From NCBI GenBank assembly GCA_018714385.1, contig DVNL01000005.1, forward strand, positions 1 to 64,000: DNA of 64,000 nucleotides. Reading direction: 5' to 3'. Below are positions 33,806-42,766 of the stretch, piece by piece. Positions within the stretch are counted from its first letter, which is position 1. Each line of letters starts with the position of its first letter. The translations under genes and the position numbers were made by a program. The notes under the pieces were generated by a model. That model was not told where the DNA came from. It made no database searches and saw only the letters and a list, made by a program, of their open reading frames with translations. Origin of the DNA: Candidatus Enterosoma merdigallinarum. GTDB lineage: Bacteria; Bacillota_I; Bacilli_A; RFN20; CAG-288.

Positions 33806-34642
33806 ATGCTCGGTGCCATTATCGGCGATATGGTCGGTTCTGTCTATGAACATGGTGAAAAGGCCAAGCCGGGCTTTCCTCTTTGGGATGGCAGACAACA
33901 TGTTACGGATGACTCCGTCATGACCATGGCCGTTCTTCAGGCTTTGATGGATGCCCGAGAGAATCGTTGGGCAAATCTCCGCGATGTCCTTGTCAAGAGA
34001 ATGGTCGAATGGTATCGCCGTTACCCGGATTGCGGATATGGCCAGGCTTTTCTAGGCTGGTTGAAAGGAGAGAACGGATACCGTCCCTATCGCTCCTTCG
34101 GGAACGGGGCCGCGATGCGGATATCGCCGGTCGCATGGGCGGCAAGGGACGAGGAGGAAGTCTTGCGGCTTTCGAAAGCCTGTACGGATATCACCCATGA
34201 CCATCCCGAAGGACTCAAAGGGGCGGCCTGTCTTTCCATGGCGATGTTCTTGGCGCTGAAAGGAGTGGACAAGGAAACCATACGTCGGAGGCTTCTTTGT
34301 TGGTATCCCATCCTTTCTGATCCTGTGGCGCTTCTGGAAAAGACGCCGAGACGCTTCGATCCGACCTGCCAGGGGACTGTTCCTCAGGCAGTCGCCTGTT
34401 TTTTGACGACAGAGAACGAGGAAGGAGCCATTCGCAAGGCCGTTCTCCTTGGCGGCGACAGCGACACGCTTGCCTGCATGGCAGGCGCCCTTTCGGAAGC
34501 CTTCTATGCCAAAGAAGGGTTCTCTTCCATGGAGAGAGAGTTTCTTCCGATCATCCCGAGAGATTTTCTCATGGCTGTCAAAGCTTTCCATGTCGCTTTC
34601 GATACGACGAAAAAGGAGGCCTTCTTGAAGACCTCCTTGTGA
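33806..34642 (+). CDS. ADP-ribosylglycohydrolase family protein
   Basis: A 278-residue all-helical hydrolase of the DraG/ARH type. Metal-binding motifs are AIIGDMVGSVYE (residues 4-15), TDDSV (34-38) and GGDSDTLACMAGA near residue 220. It would remove ADP-ribose from a protein, nucleic acid or small molecule. GGAGG stands 5 nt before ATG 33806; an in-frame TTG four codons upstream is unlikely. It lies downstream of the ADP-ribose pyrophosphatase gene. Confidence 0.88.
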   Translation: MLGAIIGDMVGSVYEHGEKAKPGFPLWDGRQHVTDDSVMTMAVLQALMDARENRWANLRDVLVKRMVEWYRRYPDCGYGQAFLGWLKGENGYRPYRSFGNGAAMRISPVAWAARDEEEVLRLSKACTDITHDHPEGLKGAACLSMAMFLALKGVDKETIRRRLLCWYPILSDPVALLEKTPRRFDPTCQGTVPQAVACFLTTENEEGAIRKAVLLGGDSDTLACMAGALSEAFYAKEGFSSMEREFLPIIPRDFLMAVKAFHVAFDTTKKEAFLKTSL

Positions 34643-34654
34643 GCTGGCGCGATT

Positions 34655-35539
34655 CTAGGGATGGATGTCGTATCGGCATCGCCCCGGAAGGTCGATTTCG
34701 ATTCGGCAGGTATCTTCCGTCTGGAAGCGGATGTCCTTCGGATTGTAGATGGAGAAGGGCAGGGTCTTCAGCGTGCCGGAGGCCGTCGTCCTTTCGAAGG
34801 CGCGATCGGCATCCTTGAGGAAGGTGCAATTTTCGAAACGGAGATTTTTGGAGCAGACGAAAGGCTGGGTCCCTTCGATGACGCAATCGACGAAGGTCAG
34901 GTTTTCGGCATACCAGGCGATATACTCGCCTTTGAGGTGGCTGTTCCTGACGACGATGTCGTGGCTGTGCCAGAAAGCGTCTTTGGTGTCTAACGAACTG
35001 TCTTCGATCGTGATGTCGTGGCAGTGCTGGAACGAATACTTTCCGACCATTTGCAGATTCCGGATCGTGCCGTTTGAGCATTCCAGGAAGGGGTAGTAGC
35101 TTTTGAACTGAAAGCCCTCGATGGCAAAGCGACGAACCTGCCAGAAGGATTCGATGCCGTTGAGACGGCAGTCTTTCACGACGACGTTGTCGCATTCCCG
35201 GATGCTCTTTGGGGAGCTCATTCGGCATTGCTCCAGACGCAAGTTGTTGACGTACCAGAAAGGAGCCCTGTCGCTGTTGGCGAAGGAGCATTTTTCGACA
35301 AGGATGTTCTTGCCTTCCCAGAAGGCATAGCGGGCAAGGAAGAGGGAGCGGAGAGAGACGACGTCCGTGCATTCCTTGACCGGACTTTCTCCCGGGCCTT
35401 CGAAGCGACAGTCTTTCAGAACGATTCCCTTTTGACGGAAGATTTCCCTTTCTGCATTTCCGCGATAGCCGACGATGGCTTTGCGGATGGGGCGGCCGAG
35501 TTTTTCCTCGGCAAGTTCAATCAGCTCTCTTTCCTTCAT
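34655..35539 (-). CDS. DUF3737-type right-handed beta-helix protein
   Basis: A 294-residue protein made of repeated short strands of the type xxIxxCxFxxxxAFWxxxNL, as in right-handed beta-helix proteins of DUF3737. No signal peptide, so cytosolic. Function unknown for the whole family. ATG 35539 overlaps the yitT stop by 23 nt and has GGAGA/AAGG-like sequence upstream, so it is the last gene of prfB-yitT-DUF3737. Confidence 0.82.
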   Translation of the reverse strand: MKERELIELAEEKLGRPIRKAIVGYRGNAEREIFRQKGIVLKDCRFEGPGESPVKECTDVVSLRSLFLARYAFWEGKNILVEKCSFANSDRAPFWYVNNLRLEQCRMSSPKSIRECDNVVVKDCRLNGIESFWQVRRFAIEGFQFKSYYPFLECSNGTIRNLQMVGKYSFQHCHDITIEDSSLDTKDAFWHSHDIVVRNSHLKGEYIAWYAENLTFVDCVIEGTQPFVCSKNLRFENCTFLKDADRAFERTTASGTLKTLPFSIYNPKDIRFQTEDTCRIEIDLPGRCRYDIHP

Positions 35540-36674
35540 CCTTCATCTCCTTCTGATGGCTTCTTAACGCCTTGTAAATGATGGCATCGACCTCATTTTC
35601 CGGAATATAGCCGGGGGTGTCCTTCTTGTGTCTGGAAAAGCCGTATCCCAGGACTTCCTGAGCTTTCATGATGGTCATGAAAGCATTGGGATCAATCTTG
35701 TGGACAGATCGTTCCAGAAGGGAGTAGTCGCGACGGTCGAAGCAGACCTCCAGGACCATCGTGTCGAGACGGGAGAAACCGCCTTGTGCCTTGATCAACG
35801 TCGTTCCGCGACCGACCGTCTGGTTGATGTATTCGTTGAGTTCCACCCACTTGCTTGAGACGATCAAGGCCATGTAGGAGCGGTTCTTGCTTGAGAAGAT
35901 GACATCGATCATGATGGAGCAGAGGACCGAGCCGCCGATGCCGACCATAGTTGCAAGAAGGTTGAACCCGTTGACGGTGAAGAATCCTGCCGTCATGATC
36001 AGGACATCGCAGCACAGTGAGGATGTTCCGACTTTGACGTGAAGATATTTATGTGCCGTGATGTTGATGAGATCTGTTCCTCCACTGGAGCCGCCACCGA
36101 TCAATGTCAGGCCGATTCCCACGCCCATGATGCCTCCGCCAAGAAGGGAGGAAACAAGATAGGCGATGGGATAGAGCGTGTCTGCTGAAATGGACAGGTT
36201 TTCATTAATGACGATATCCCGAAGTTCCGTGATATCGAATATTCGTATCATTTCGCCGTTTATTTCAAAGGAGCAATTTTCGACGATATAAGTAAAAAGC
36301 ATGATGAACAGAGGGTTGCAAAGAGTGAAGACCAACGTTTTCAGGGAATACTTGATGCCGAGGATGAAAAGACTCAGGATGAAGACGCCCCAGTTGAGGA
36401 TGAGGATGTATGTATCCACAGGAATACCGCCAAGACTGTTTTCCAGAATGATGGCGATGGACGCCAATCCGCCCGATATGATGTTCATCGGGACGGTGAA
36501 GAAACTCGTTCCGATGGCATAGACGAGCGCGCCAAGGACGATGTAGAGATTGTTCTTCAGCAAGGATTGCCATGTCTCGCCGGCAAACTCCTCTTTGAAT
36601 TGGCGGATGACGTGTTTCGGGATCCCTTGAATCTTCGCCTTCAAGAAGGCGAGGACATTCTTTTTCTCACCCAT
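35517..36674 (-). CDS. YitT family membrane protein (DUF2179)
   Basis: A 385-residue protein with about five to six membrane helices (residues 40-270) and a C-terminal cytosolic DUF2179 domain (about 295-370; MALIVSSKW...YINQTVGRGTTLIKAQGGFSR). The N-terminal 40 residues are polar. Transport substrate unknown. It overlaps the prfB stop by 8 nt without a strong ribosome binding site, so it depends on coupling. Confidence 0.85.
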   Translation of the reverse strand: MGEKKNVLAFLKAKIQGIPKHVIRQFKEEFAGETWQSLLKNNLYIVLGALVYAIGTSFFTVPMNIISGGLASIAIILENSLGGIPVDTYILILNWGVFILSLFILGIKYSLKTLVFTLCNPLFIMLFTYIVENCSFEINGEMIRIFDITELRDIVINENLSISADTLYPIAYLVSSLLGGGIMGVGIGLTLIGGGSSGGTDLINITAHKYLHVKVGTSSLCCDVLIMTAGFFTVNGFNLLATMVGIGGSVLCSIMIDVIFSSKNRSYMALIVSSKWVELNEYINQTVGRGTTLIKAQGGFSRLDTMVLEVCFDRRDYSLLERSVHKIDPNAFMTIMKAQEVLGYGFSRHKKDTPGYIPENEVDAIIYKALRSHQKEMKDEGKRAD

Positions 36675-37810
36675 TGTCTTTCAGCTGTCTCTGCAGCTTT
36701 TGCTGTTCCATGAAGTCGTAGCGGAGATAGGAGTCGATGAAATTCTGGATGTTGCCATCCATGACGGACTGGACATTCGTTTCGGAATAGTCTGTGCGCA
36801 GGTCCTTGACCAGAGTATAGGGGCAGAAGACATAGGAACGGATCTGGCTGGAGAAGGAAATGTCCTTCTTCACGCCGCCGATCTGGTCCATCTTTTCCTG
36901 TCTCTTCTTCTCTTCGAGCTGGAAGAGCTTGGAGCGGAGCATGTTCATGGCCATCTCCTTGTTCTGCATCTGGCTCCTCTCCACCTGGCAGGCAACGACG
37001 ATCCCCGTCGGCTTGTGCGTGATGCGCACCGCCGACTCCGTCTTGTTCACGTTCTGGCCTCCCGCCCCGGAGGAGTGGTAGGTGTCGATGGAAAGGTCGG
37101 CGGGATTGATATCGATTGCGATGGAATCGTCGAACTCCGGCATGACGTTGACGGAAGCGAAGGAAGTATGCCTGCCGCCGGAGGCGTCGAAGGGAGAGAA
37201 ACGGACGAGACGATGGACGCCGTTTTCCGAACGAAGGTTTCCATAGGCGTTCTTTCCCGAGATGAGCAGCGTGGCCGAGCTGATGCCCGCCTCGTCGCCT
37301 TCCAGGATGTCCAAAAGTTTGCAGGAAAATCCCGCGATTTCCGCATAGCGCTGATACATTCTCAAAAGCATGCTCGCCCAATCGTGGGCTTCCGTTCCGC
37401 CGGCTCCAGGATGGAATTCCAAAATGGCGTTGTTCTCGTCGTAGGGGCCACTATAAAAGAGGGCCTTCTGGAACTTCGTCATTTCCTTGGAAAGCTGTCC
37501 CAAGGCGATTTCGCATTCCTTATGGATGTCTGGATCGTCCTCTTCCTTGAGAAATTCCAGATATTCTTTGATTCCCTCAAGCTTCTTTCCGAAGGCGTCT
37601 TCCTTGTTGATCTTTTCGTTGACTTCGCTCAGCTTGCGGTTGATCTCCTTGGCCTGGAAGGGATCCTTCCAGAAGCTGGGATCGGCTGTCTTTGCGCTGA
37701 GCTCTTCGCTTTCCTTCTTGAGCTTGTCGAGGTCAAAGACAGCCTCGCAAATCCAGAAGCTGTTCTTCTAGGGCCTTGCTCTGGCCCGAGAGTTCCGAAA
37801 GTTCTTTCAT
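36667..37810 (-). CDS. prfB: Peptide chain release factor 2 with programmed +1 frameshift
   Basis: RF2 reads UAA and UGA stops. Translation begins at ATG 37810, runs 25 codons to an in-frame UGA (37733-37735) inside CTT-TGA-C, and must slip +1 to continue in the frame that ends at 36667. The product has 380 residues, normal for RF2. A GAGG just upstream of the slip site (CGAGGCTGTCTTTGAC) supplies the internal Shine-Dalgarno stimulus. The GGQ motif (GAGGQNVNKTESAVR) that triggers peptide release is intact. RF2 controls its own level through this UGA. Confidence 0.95.
37732..37745 (-). promoter_or_regulatory. RF2 autoregulatory frameshift site
   Basis: CTT-TGA-C with an upstream GAGG is the canonical prfB slip signal. 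The zero frame stops at TGA (37733-37735) and the +1 frame continues through the rest of RF2. Confidence 0.92.
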
Positions 37811-37932
37811 CGCTCGGCTCTCCTTTCTTTTTAGGCACACCCATTTTATCAAATCGGAACAAGAAAGGGAGAGAAAAGGCAAGGCGGAGATGAAAGAGAG
37901 ATTCCTCTCTCCTCCCAGGATGCCAAAAGAGC

Positions 37933-37938
37933 TATACT
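37933..37938 (+). promoter_or_regulatory. -10 box of the acetyltransferase gene
   Basis: TATACT lies 21 nt before ATG 37960, followed by AGGAG at good spacing. Confidence 0.45.
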
Positions 37939-37959
37939 AGCCCGACAGGAGAATTGAAC

Positions 37960-38445
37960 ATGGACCAGGAATTGTCTTTCAGAAGTGCCGAAAGGAACGA
38001 TGTTTCGAAGATCTTCTTCTTCATCCGAAAGATGGCGGAATACGAAAAGCTGACCTCCGAGGTGAAGGCGGACGAAAAGAGTCTCGAGGAGTGGATTTTC
38101 GACAAGGAAGCCTGCGAAGTCCTTTTCCTTGTCCTGGAAGGAAAAGAAATCGGCTTTGCCTTGTTCTTCCAAAACTTCTCGACGTTCATGGGGCGAGGAG
38201 GACTATATCTGGAAGATATCTTTATCCTTCCGGAATATCGGCATCGCGGATATGGCAAAAAGGCGTTTCACAAGCTGGCAAGCCTCGCCAAGGAAAGAGG
38301 CTACGGAAGGATGGAGTGGACGTGCCTGGACTGGAATGAAAATAGTATTGCCTTTTATCGTTCTCTTGGCGCTTTCCCCATGTCGGAGTGGACGAACTAT
38401 CGCCTGACCAGGGAAGGTATCGAAGCTTTGGCGAAGGAAGATTAG
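37960..38445 (+). CDS. GNAT acetyltransferase, spermidine/thialysine-type
   Basis: A 161-residue GNAT enzyme. The segment FFQNFSTFMGRGGLYLEDIF and the acetyl-CoA loop PEYRHRGYGK resemble spermidine/spermine and thialysine N-acetyltransferases. ATG 37960 is chosen with AGGAG 8 nt upstream; TTG 37954 is too close to it. Monocistronic, divergent from prfB. Confidence 0.85.
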   Translation: MDQELSFRSAERNDVSKIFFFIRKMAEYEKLTSEVKADEKSLEEWIFDKEACEVLFLVLEGKEIGFALFFQNFSTFMGRGGLYLEDIFILPEYRHRGYGKKAFHKLASLAKERGYGRMEWTCLDWNENSIAFYRSLGAFPMSEWTNYRLTREGIEALAKED

Positions 38446-38578
38446 GTCTTCTTGCGTCCTCGTCGATATAAGAAAGCAGTATTGAGGATAGAGCCAAAGA
38501 CAGGAAAGAAGAATCCCTTTTAAACAAGAAAAAGGGGAGGATGGAAGGCTCGATAATGTCCATAACAAAGCTAATAGA

Positions 38579-38614
38579 AAAAGCGCACCGCCCCTTTCCG
38601 GGAGACGATGCGCT
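38579..38614 (-). terminator. Intrinsic terminator after the secreted lipoprotein operon
   Basis: A long stem, AGCGCA...TGCGCT at its base (38582-38614) with several wobble pairs, is followed on the minus strand by TTTTTC. The rest of the stretch 38446-38639 shows nothing else. Confidence 0.75.
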
Positions 38615-38639
38615 GTTTCTCTTGCGGATTCTGTCCTAA

Positions 38640-40166
38640 TCAGACTTCAGGGAAGTATTCGTCTTGAGCCCACTGGGGAAGAAGGGGGACATAGTTGCGG
38701 AACTGGAAGACCTTGGTTTCGTGGAGTTTCTTATTCTCCTCGCCCGTGACCTTGTTCTTGAAGTCGTTGATGCTGTCGTCCCAGACCGGCACTCCGTCAG
38801 TGAGGGTAAGATCATAGTAGCCTTTCATTGTGGCGGAACCTTGGAAGGTGAAATCGTCGTCGCCTTCGCTTGTGAACTTCATCGTGCCGTTGACGGCATT
38901 CCAGTAGACATTGAGGTTCTGGCTGATCCGGGGTGCCTTGTAGAATCTTCCGATGGCTTCCTCGGCGGGATGGCCGGAGGTGCCGTCGAGATTGTAGGTG
39001 TTGTTGGGAGAGGCGGGCCCAGGGGTCGTTCCGTAACGATCTGCTCTGGCTGCGGAGATGGCGACGGCCTTGGGGTTGATCGTGTTGAGGAACTCTTGGC
39101 TGTTGGAGCCGTGAGAGCCATGGTGGTGCGCCTTGAAGAGGGTGACCTGGGGAAGATCCTCGTTCTTGAGCAAGTCGGCCTCGGATCCGGAAGTGAGATC
39201 GCCGCCGGTGAAGAAACGGAATTCGTCCTTGTAGGTGAAGATGCAGGCGACGCTGTTCGCATTGCCGGCTCCGGATTCTTCGGCCGTGACGTAGTTGCCC
39301 GTATCGAGGATGTCGATGGTGAGGTCTTCCGTCAGATAGTAGCGATCATTTGCCCCATCGATGAAATTGACGCAATCGTAGGCGGAATGGTAGGTCATGC
39401 CTTTCTCGATATACTTTTCGCGGATTTGGCCGACATTGCCGGTGTTTTTCCCGCCATAGTCGATCATCATGGAGATGTTGTCGACGTTCTGCAGGGCGTT
39501 CTCCAAGCCTTCGATATGATCTCCGTCGGAATGGCTGAGCATGAGAAGGTCGAGACGGCCATCGGTCATGTGGGTGTCCAGGAAGGAATCGATATACGTT
39601 CCATCATAGGCATATCCCGAATCGATCAGAACTTCCACGTTTCCGCTCTTGATGAAGATGGAGTCGGAATAGATGTGCTGCATTTCGAGGAAGTAGACCT
39701 CGATGTTTTCGTCTCCGGCATTGCCTTTGAAGATCGGGTCATCCGGGGTAAGGCCAGAGCCGATGCCTGTCTGCTCGACAGGGAGGGAGACGTTGACGAA
39801 GATGCTGTCGGTGACATAGGGATAGTCGACTGCCGTGACAGTGATGATTGCTGTTCCCTCATCCACGCCCTCGACGGTTCCGGTGGCGCTGACAGTAGCG
39901 ATGGTGGAATCGGAGCTGGTCCACTGGAAATCGATATCCAGTCCCTCCGGGAGAAGGGAGGTCGTCAGGGATGTTGTCTCTCCTTTGAGAATGTCGACTT
40001 CTCCGACGCTGATCCCGCCGGCAAGGATGTCGACGGAGGAGGGAGCCTCCTCCGTCGAATTGCTCGTCCCGGCAGACGGTCCAGTCGTCGCAGAAGTGGA
40101 TTGGCAGGAGAAGAGAGCGGCAGGAAGGAGGCAGAGAAGGCTCCACTTTGCGATTCTGTGTTTCAT
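38640..40166 (-). CDS. Secreted lipoprotein: Ig-like domain plus ComEC-type metallo-beta-lactamase domain
   Basis: A 508-residue exported lipoprotein. Signal peptide with lipobox LFSC (Cys21), a bacterial Ig-like (Big_2) domain (about residues 45-135), then a metallo-beta-lactamase fold with metal-binding motifs SHSDGDHIEG, TGGD and HHHGSHGSNS. This fold resembles the C-terminal domain of ComEC, a proposed nuclease acting on DNA strands outside the cell. It follows the OB/Ig lipoprotein gene by 6 nt. An extracellular nuclease or phosphodiesterase role is likely but the substrate is inferred. Confidence 0.85.
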   Translation of the reverse strand: MKHRIAKWSLLCLLPAALFSCQSTSATTGPSAGTSNSTEEAPSSVDILAGGISVGEVDILKGETTSLTTSLLPEGLDIDFQWTSSDSTIATVSATGTVEGVDEGTAIITVTAVDYPYVTDSIFVNVSLPVEQTGIGSGLTPDDPIFKGNAGDENIEVYFLEMQHIYSDSIFIKSGNVEVLIDSGYAYDGTYIDSFLDTHMTDGRLDLLMLSHSDGDHIEGLENALQNVDNISMMIDYGGKNTGNVGQIREKYIEKGMTYHSAYDCVNFIDGANDRYYLTEDLTIDILDTGNYVTAEESGAGNANSVACIFTYKDEFRFFTGGDLTSGSEADLLKNEDLPQVTLFKAHHHGSHGSNSQEFLNTINPKAVAISAARADRYGTTPGPASPNNTYNLDGTSGHPAEEAIGRFYKAPRISQNLNVYWNAVNGTMKFTSEGDDDFTFQGSATMKGYYDLTLTDGVPVWDDSINDFKNKVTGEENKKLHETKVFQFRNYVPLLPQWAQDEYFPEV

Positions 40167-40172
40167 GACTTA

Positions 40173-42251
40173 TTACTTCTCGGTGTAGAGACGCAGATCG
40201 TCGACGTTGTAACGATCGCTTCCGTTGCTGGCGGTGGCATCAATGGAGATGCGGCTAGCTTCCTCGGGCAACGTGACACGGACGGTGTTGAGTTCCTTCT
40301 CGGCGAGGACGACGGTGTAGTTGACCTGCTTCCAGGCTTCTTCGCCCGTGGCGCCGACAGGGAGATAAGAGAAGGTCAGGGTCGGACCAGCGGAGTCGGT
40401 GCCATAGACGGCGGCCTGGAAGTCGAAGAAGACGATGCCGTTGATGTCTTCCTCAAGACGAATGTGGCTTTCCTTGCGGCCACGCATGCCGTAAGTGCCG
40501 TTGAAGAAGTCGTTGTCGAGGCTTCCGATGAGGACGTTGTCGAGCATCCACGTTTTCTTCTCGGGGGTACCGAGCTTGACAGTGCCGGCGGCATAGCTGC
40601 CCTTTTCGGCGGCATTGTTGTGCTCACCAGCCGTGCAGTCTTCACAATTGAAGGTGTGGACAAGCTCGAGATCATCGGTGACGGCGGTTCCGAAGACGTT
40701 GATGACGAACTCCTTGGTGTCGGAAACATCTTCACAGGTGATGGTGGCCGTGACGGTGACCATCGTGTCTTCGGCCTGGTGGGTGACGGCGCCGGTGCTG
40801 CCGTTGAGAACGGTTTCGTTGCTGGAGGCATAGGAGATGGTGACGCCTTTATAGCCATCCAGCGTCTTGGGCAGGTTGATGGTGGTGACATCCTCTTCGA
40901 TGGCGAAGGGCAACGTGAGAGCGGTCTTGGCGGCAGCCACCCACTCTTCAGGCTCGGGGTCGGCCAAAACAAGGTCAGCGGCCTTCATGAGCATGAGCTG
41001 AGGCGAAGCCTTGCCCCATCCGTACAGAGACATGATGCCGCTGACAGAGGCTTCCGCGCCGACGACAGCGGTCTTGACCTTTTCGTTGATGGCTGCAAAT
41101 TCGGCATCCGTCATCATGGAAGGATCGACACGGACATCGAGCTCGTATTCGCCGAGGGTCAAGGTGATGTTGTAGGCCTTTTTTTCATTGACATCGGCTT
41201 CCTTGACCTTGGCTTCGGTGACGGAGACATAGCTTCCATAGTAAGCACTCATGGCTTCGGCGTCGGAAACGTTCTTGTCGCTGATGTCTTCCTTGTCGGC
41301 CGTGATGGTTTCGCTGAGTTCCTTGCAGAGCTCGACTTCCTTGAGCTCGTGCTGACCGGCATAGAGAGCCTTGTATCCGCCGACTTCGTAGACTTTGCCG
41401 GCTTCCACGGGGAAGGTGGCGCTGTTCTGGGCATAGACATAGAATCCGCCTTCGTCATTCTGGATGTAGTAATTGATTTCGTTGTCTTCCGAAGCCGGAC
41501 TGACGAAGGTGACGACACCCTTGATCTTCAAGGCTGTGTCGTTTTCGGCTTCCATGAACTCATCATGAGTCGAATAATCGAGCTTAGACCAATCGGTGGT
41601 CGGCGTAGGAGCCGTGGCGGGTTTGACGGTGAGGGTGATGGATCCCTTGACGGTCGGGGCTTCCTTGGAGGTGGCAGTGATGGTGACTTCGCCTTCGGCG
41701 ATGCCGCGAACGACACCGGCGGCGGAGACGGTCGCCTTGGCTTCATCGGAGGAAGACCAGGTGACGGCATCCTTGGCGTTCTCGGGAGTGACAGTGACGG
41801 ACAGTGTCAGATTGCCCCCCACTTCGACTTCTTTGCTGGAAGCCGTGACGGTGATGGCGGTAGGGAGGGGATCTTCGCCTTTTTCGATAACGAGGCTGAA
41901 GGTCGCACTCTTCGTGGTATCGGCAGTGGAAGTAGCAGTGATGGTGACGTTGCCTGCTTTGACGGCAGTGACAAGACCCGTATTGGAGACGGTGGCGTTA
42001 GTCTCGCTGGAAGAAGTCCAAGTAACGCCCTGATTGGCACCTTCGGGGAGAACGGTGGCAGTCAGTTGCAGGGTCTCGCCTTCCTTGATGGAACGGACGT
42101 TGTTGGCGCTGGTGATGGTGACACCAGTGACGGCAATGGTAGTCGAACTCGGAGTTTCGGAGCTGGGAGTTTGGGAAGAATTGTTCGTGCAACCGGCAAG
42201 ACAGAACATAGAAGCCAACACCAAAACGCTTAGGACAGATCTCTTTTTCAT
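40173..42251 (-). CDS. Secreted lipoprotein with Ig-like and OB-fold-like domains
   Basis: A 692-residue lipoprotein with lipobox LAGC (Cys21). Two Big_2 Ig-like domains (about 39-125 and 130-215) lead into an OB-fold-like domain (about 230-330; ALKIKGVVTF, GGFYVYAQN), a second such segment to about 420, a further Ig-like domain (about 440-530) and a beta-sandwich C-terminal domain that may bind carbohydrate. Its first 21 residues and ribosome binding region (CGAAAGGA, ATAATGAAAAAGA) are close to those of the lipoprotein at 26077, as is its leader. It is the first gene of an operon with the metallo-beta-lactamase lipoprotein. Confidence 0.82.
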   Translation of the reverse strand: MKKRSVLSVLVLASMFCLAGCTNNSSQTPSSETPSSTTIAVTGVTITSANNVRSIKEGETLQLTATVLPEGANQGVTWTSSSETNATVSNTGLVTAVKAGNVTITATSTADTTKSATFSLVIEKGEDPLPTAITVTASSKEVEVGGNLTLSVTVTPENAKDAVTWSSSDEAKATVSAAGVVRGIAEGEVTITATSKEAPTVKGSITLTVKPATAPTPTTDWSKLDYSTHDEFMEAENDTALKIKGVVTFVSPASEDNEINYYIQNDEGGFYVYAQNSATFPVEAGKVYEVGGYKALYAGQHELKEVELCKELSETITADKEDISDKNVSDAEAMSAYYGSYVSVTEAKVKEADVNEKKAYNITLTLGEYELDVRVDPSMMTDAEFAAINEKVKTAVVGAEASVSGIMSLYGWGKASPQLMLMKAADLVLADPEPEEWVAAAKTALTLPFAIEEDVTTINLPKTLDGYKGVTISYASSNETVLNGSTGAVTHQAEDTMVTVTATITCEDVSDTKEFVINVFGTAVTDDLELVHTFNCEDCTAGEHNNAAEKGSYAAGTVKLGTPEKKTWMLDNVLIGSLDNDFFNGTYGMRGRKESHIRLEEDINGIVFFDFQAAVYGTDSAGPTLTFSYLPVGATGEEAWKQVNYTVVLAEKELNTVRVTLPEEASRISIDATASNGSDRYNVDDLRLYTEK

Positions 42252-42766
42252 TATTCTTTATCCTTTCGAGAAAACAGAAAAAGTCTGAATTAAAAGCTTT
42301 GCTGGAATCTTGGAGTCGAAAACTTCCCAACCGAACTAAATGTTTGTCATAAAAGGTAGCTGATTGAGAAGGTGCCGTTTTTTTATGTGTCCATCGAGAC
42401 ACAGGGGTGTCGACCTTCATTGAACAGCAAAGCGCTTGCCAAAATAAGTATAGATAAGAAAAGGCCTCAAAAGCAATTGAAAGTGGTAAAGAAGTCAAAA
42501 AGAAGCAACATAGAAACTATAAATGTTAAAGAAAAAATAAAAAAAGTATTGATATAAATTGTTTTATTTTTTCCAAGTTAAAAAATAAGAGAAAGATAAA
42601 AATATGAAAAAATATGGTTGAAAAGGATATTTATTGCAGAGCCAATCTGTTAACTATAATTAAAGAATGGAAAAAATCAAAATCCTTGAGTTTCTTTTTT
42701 CTGAGCTCGTTGGCATCCCGCCATCGACAAGCGCTAAAATGAAATAAACTGAGGAGAGGTGCATTT
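42252..42766. other. AT-rich intergenic island
   Basis: A gene-free stretch of 515 bases. The left third holds leader copy 2 (42368-42476). The part from about 42480 to 42710 is very AT-rich, with long A and T runs, unlike the roughly 50% GC around it, and encodes no plausible protein. A TAAAAT box near 42738 with TTGGCA about 19 nt upstream could serve the DUF362 gene. Confidence 0.6.
42368..42476 (-). promoter_or_regulatory. Conserved promoter and folded leader, copy 2
   Basis: TTGCTT (42471-42476), 18 nt, then TATACT (42447-42452) lead into a transcript with hairpin 1 (42425-42441, loop GCGCT), and an outer stem GAAGGT (42413-42418) / ACCTTC (42368-42373). The outer stem encloses the hairpin TGTGTC (42398-42403) / GACACA (42386-42391), seven A and the invariant GGTCGACACCCC. 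Paired positions differ from copy 1 in ways that keep pairing. The remaining leader to ATG 42251 is not conserved except around the ribosome binding site. Confidence 0.75.

Noticed and set aside
38664-42233. A 1,189-codon open frame antisense to the two lipoprotein genes
   Set aside because: It mirrors genuine lipoprotein genes with clear signal peptides and domains. Codon bias (few TA-containing codons, many GAN/GTC codons) keeps the opposite strand open. There is no family match in the antisense frame.
42372-42557. A 61-codon frame overlapping leader copy 2
   Set aside because: It runs antisense through the conserved leader and promoter, lacks a ribosome binding site and reads into low-complexity Lys-rich sequence.
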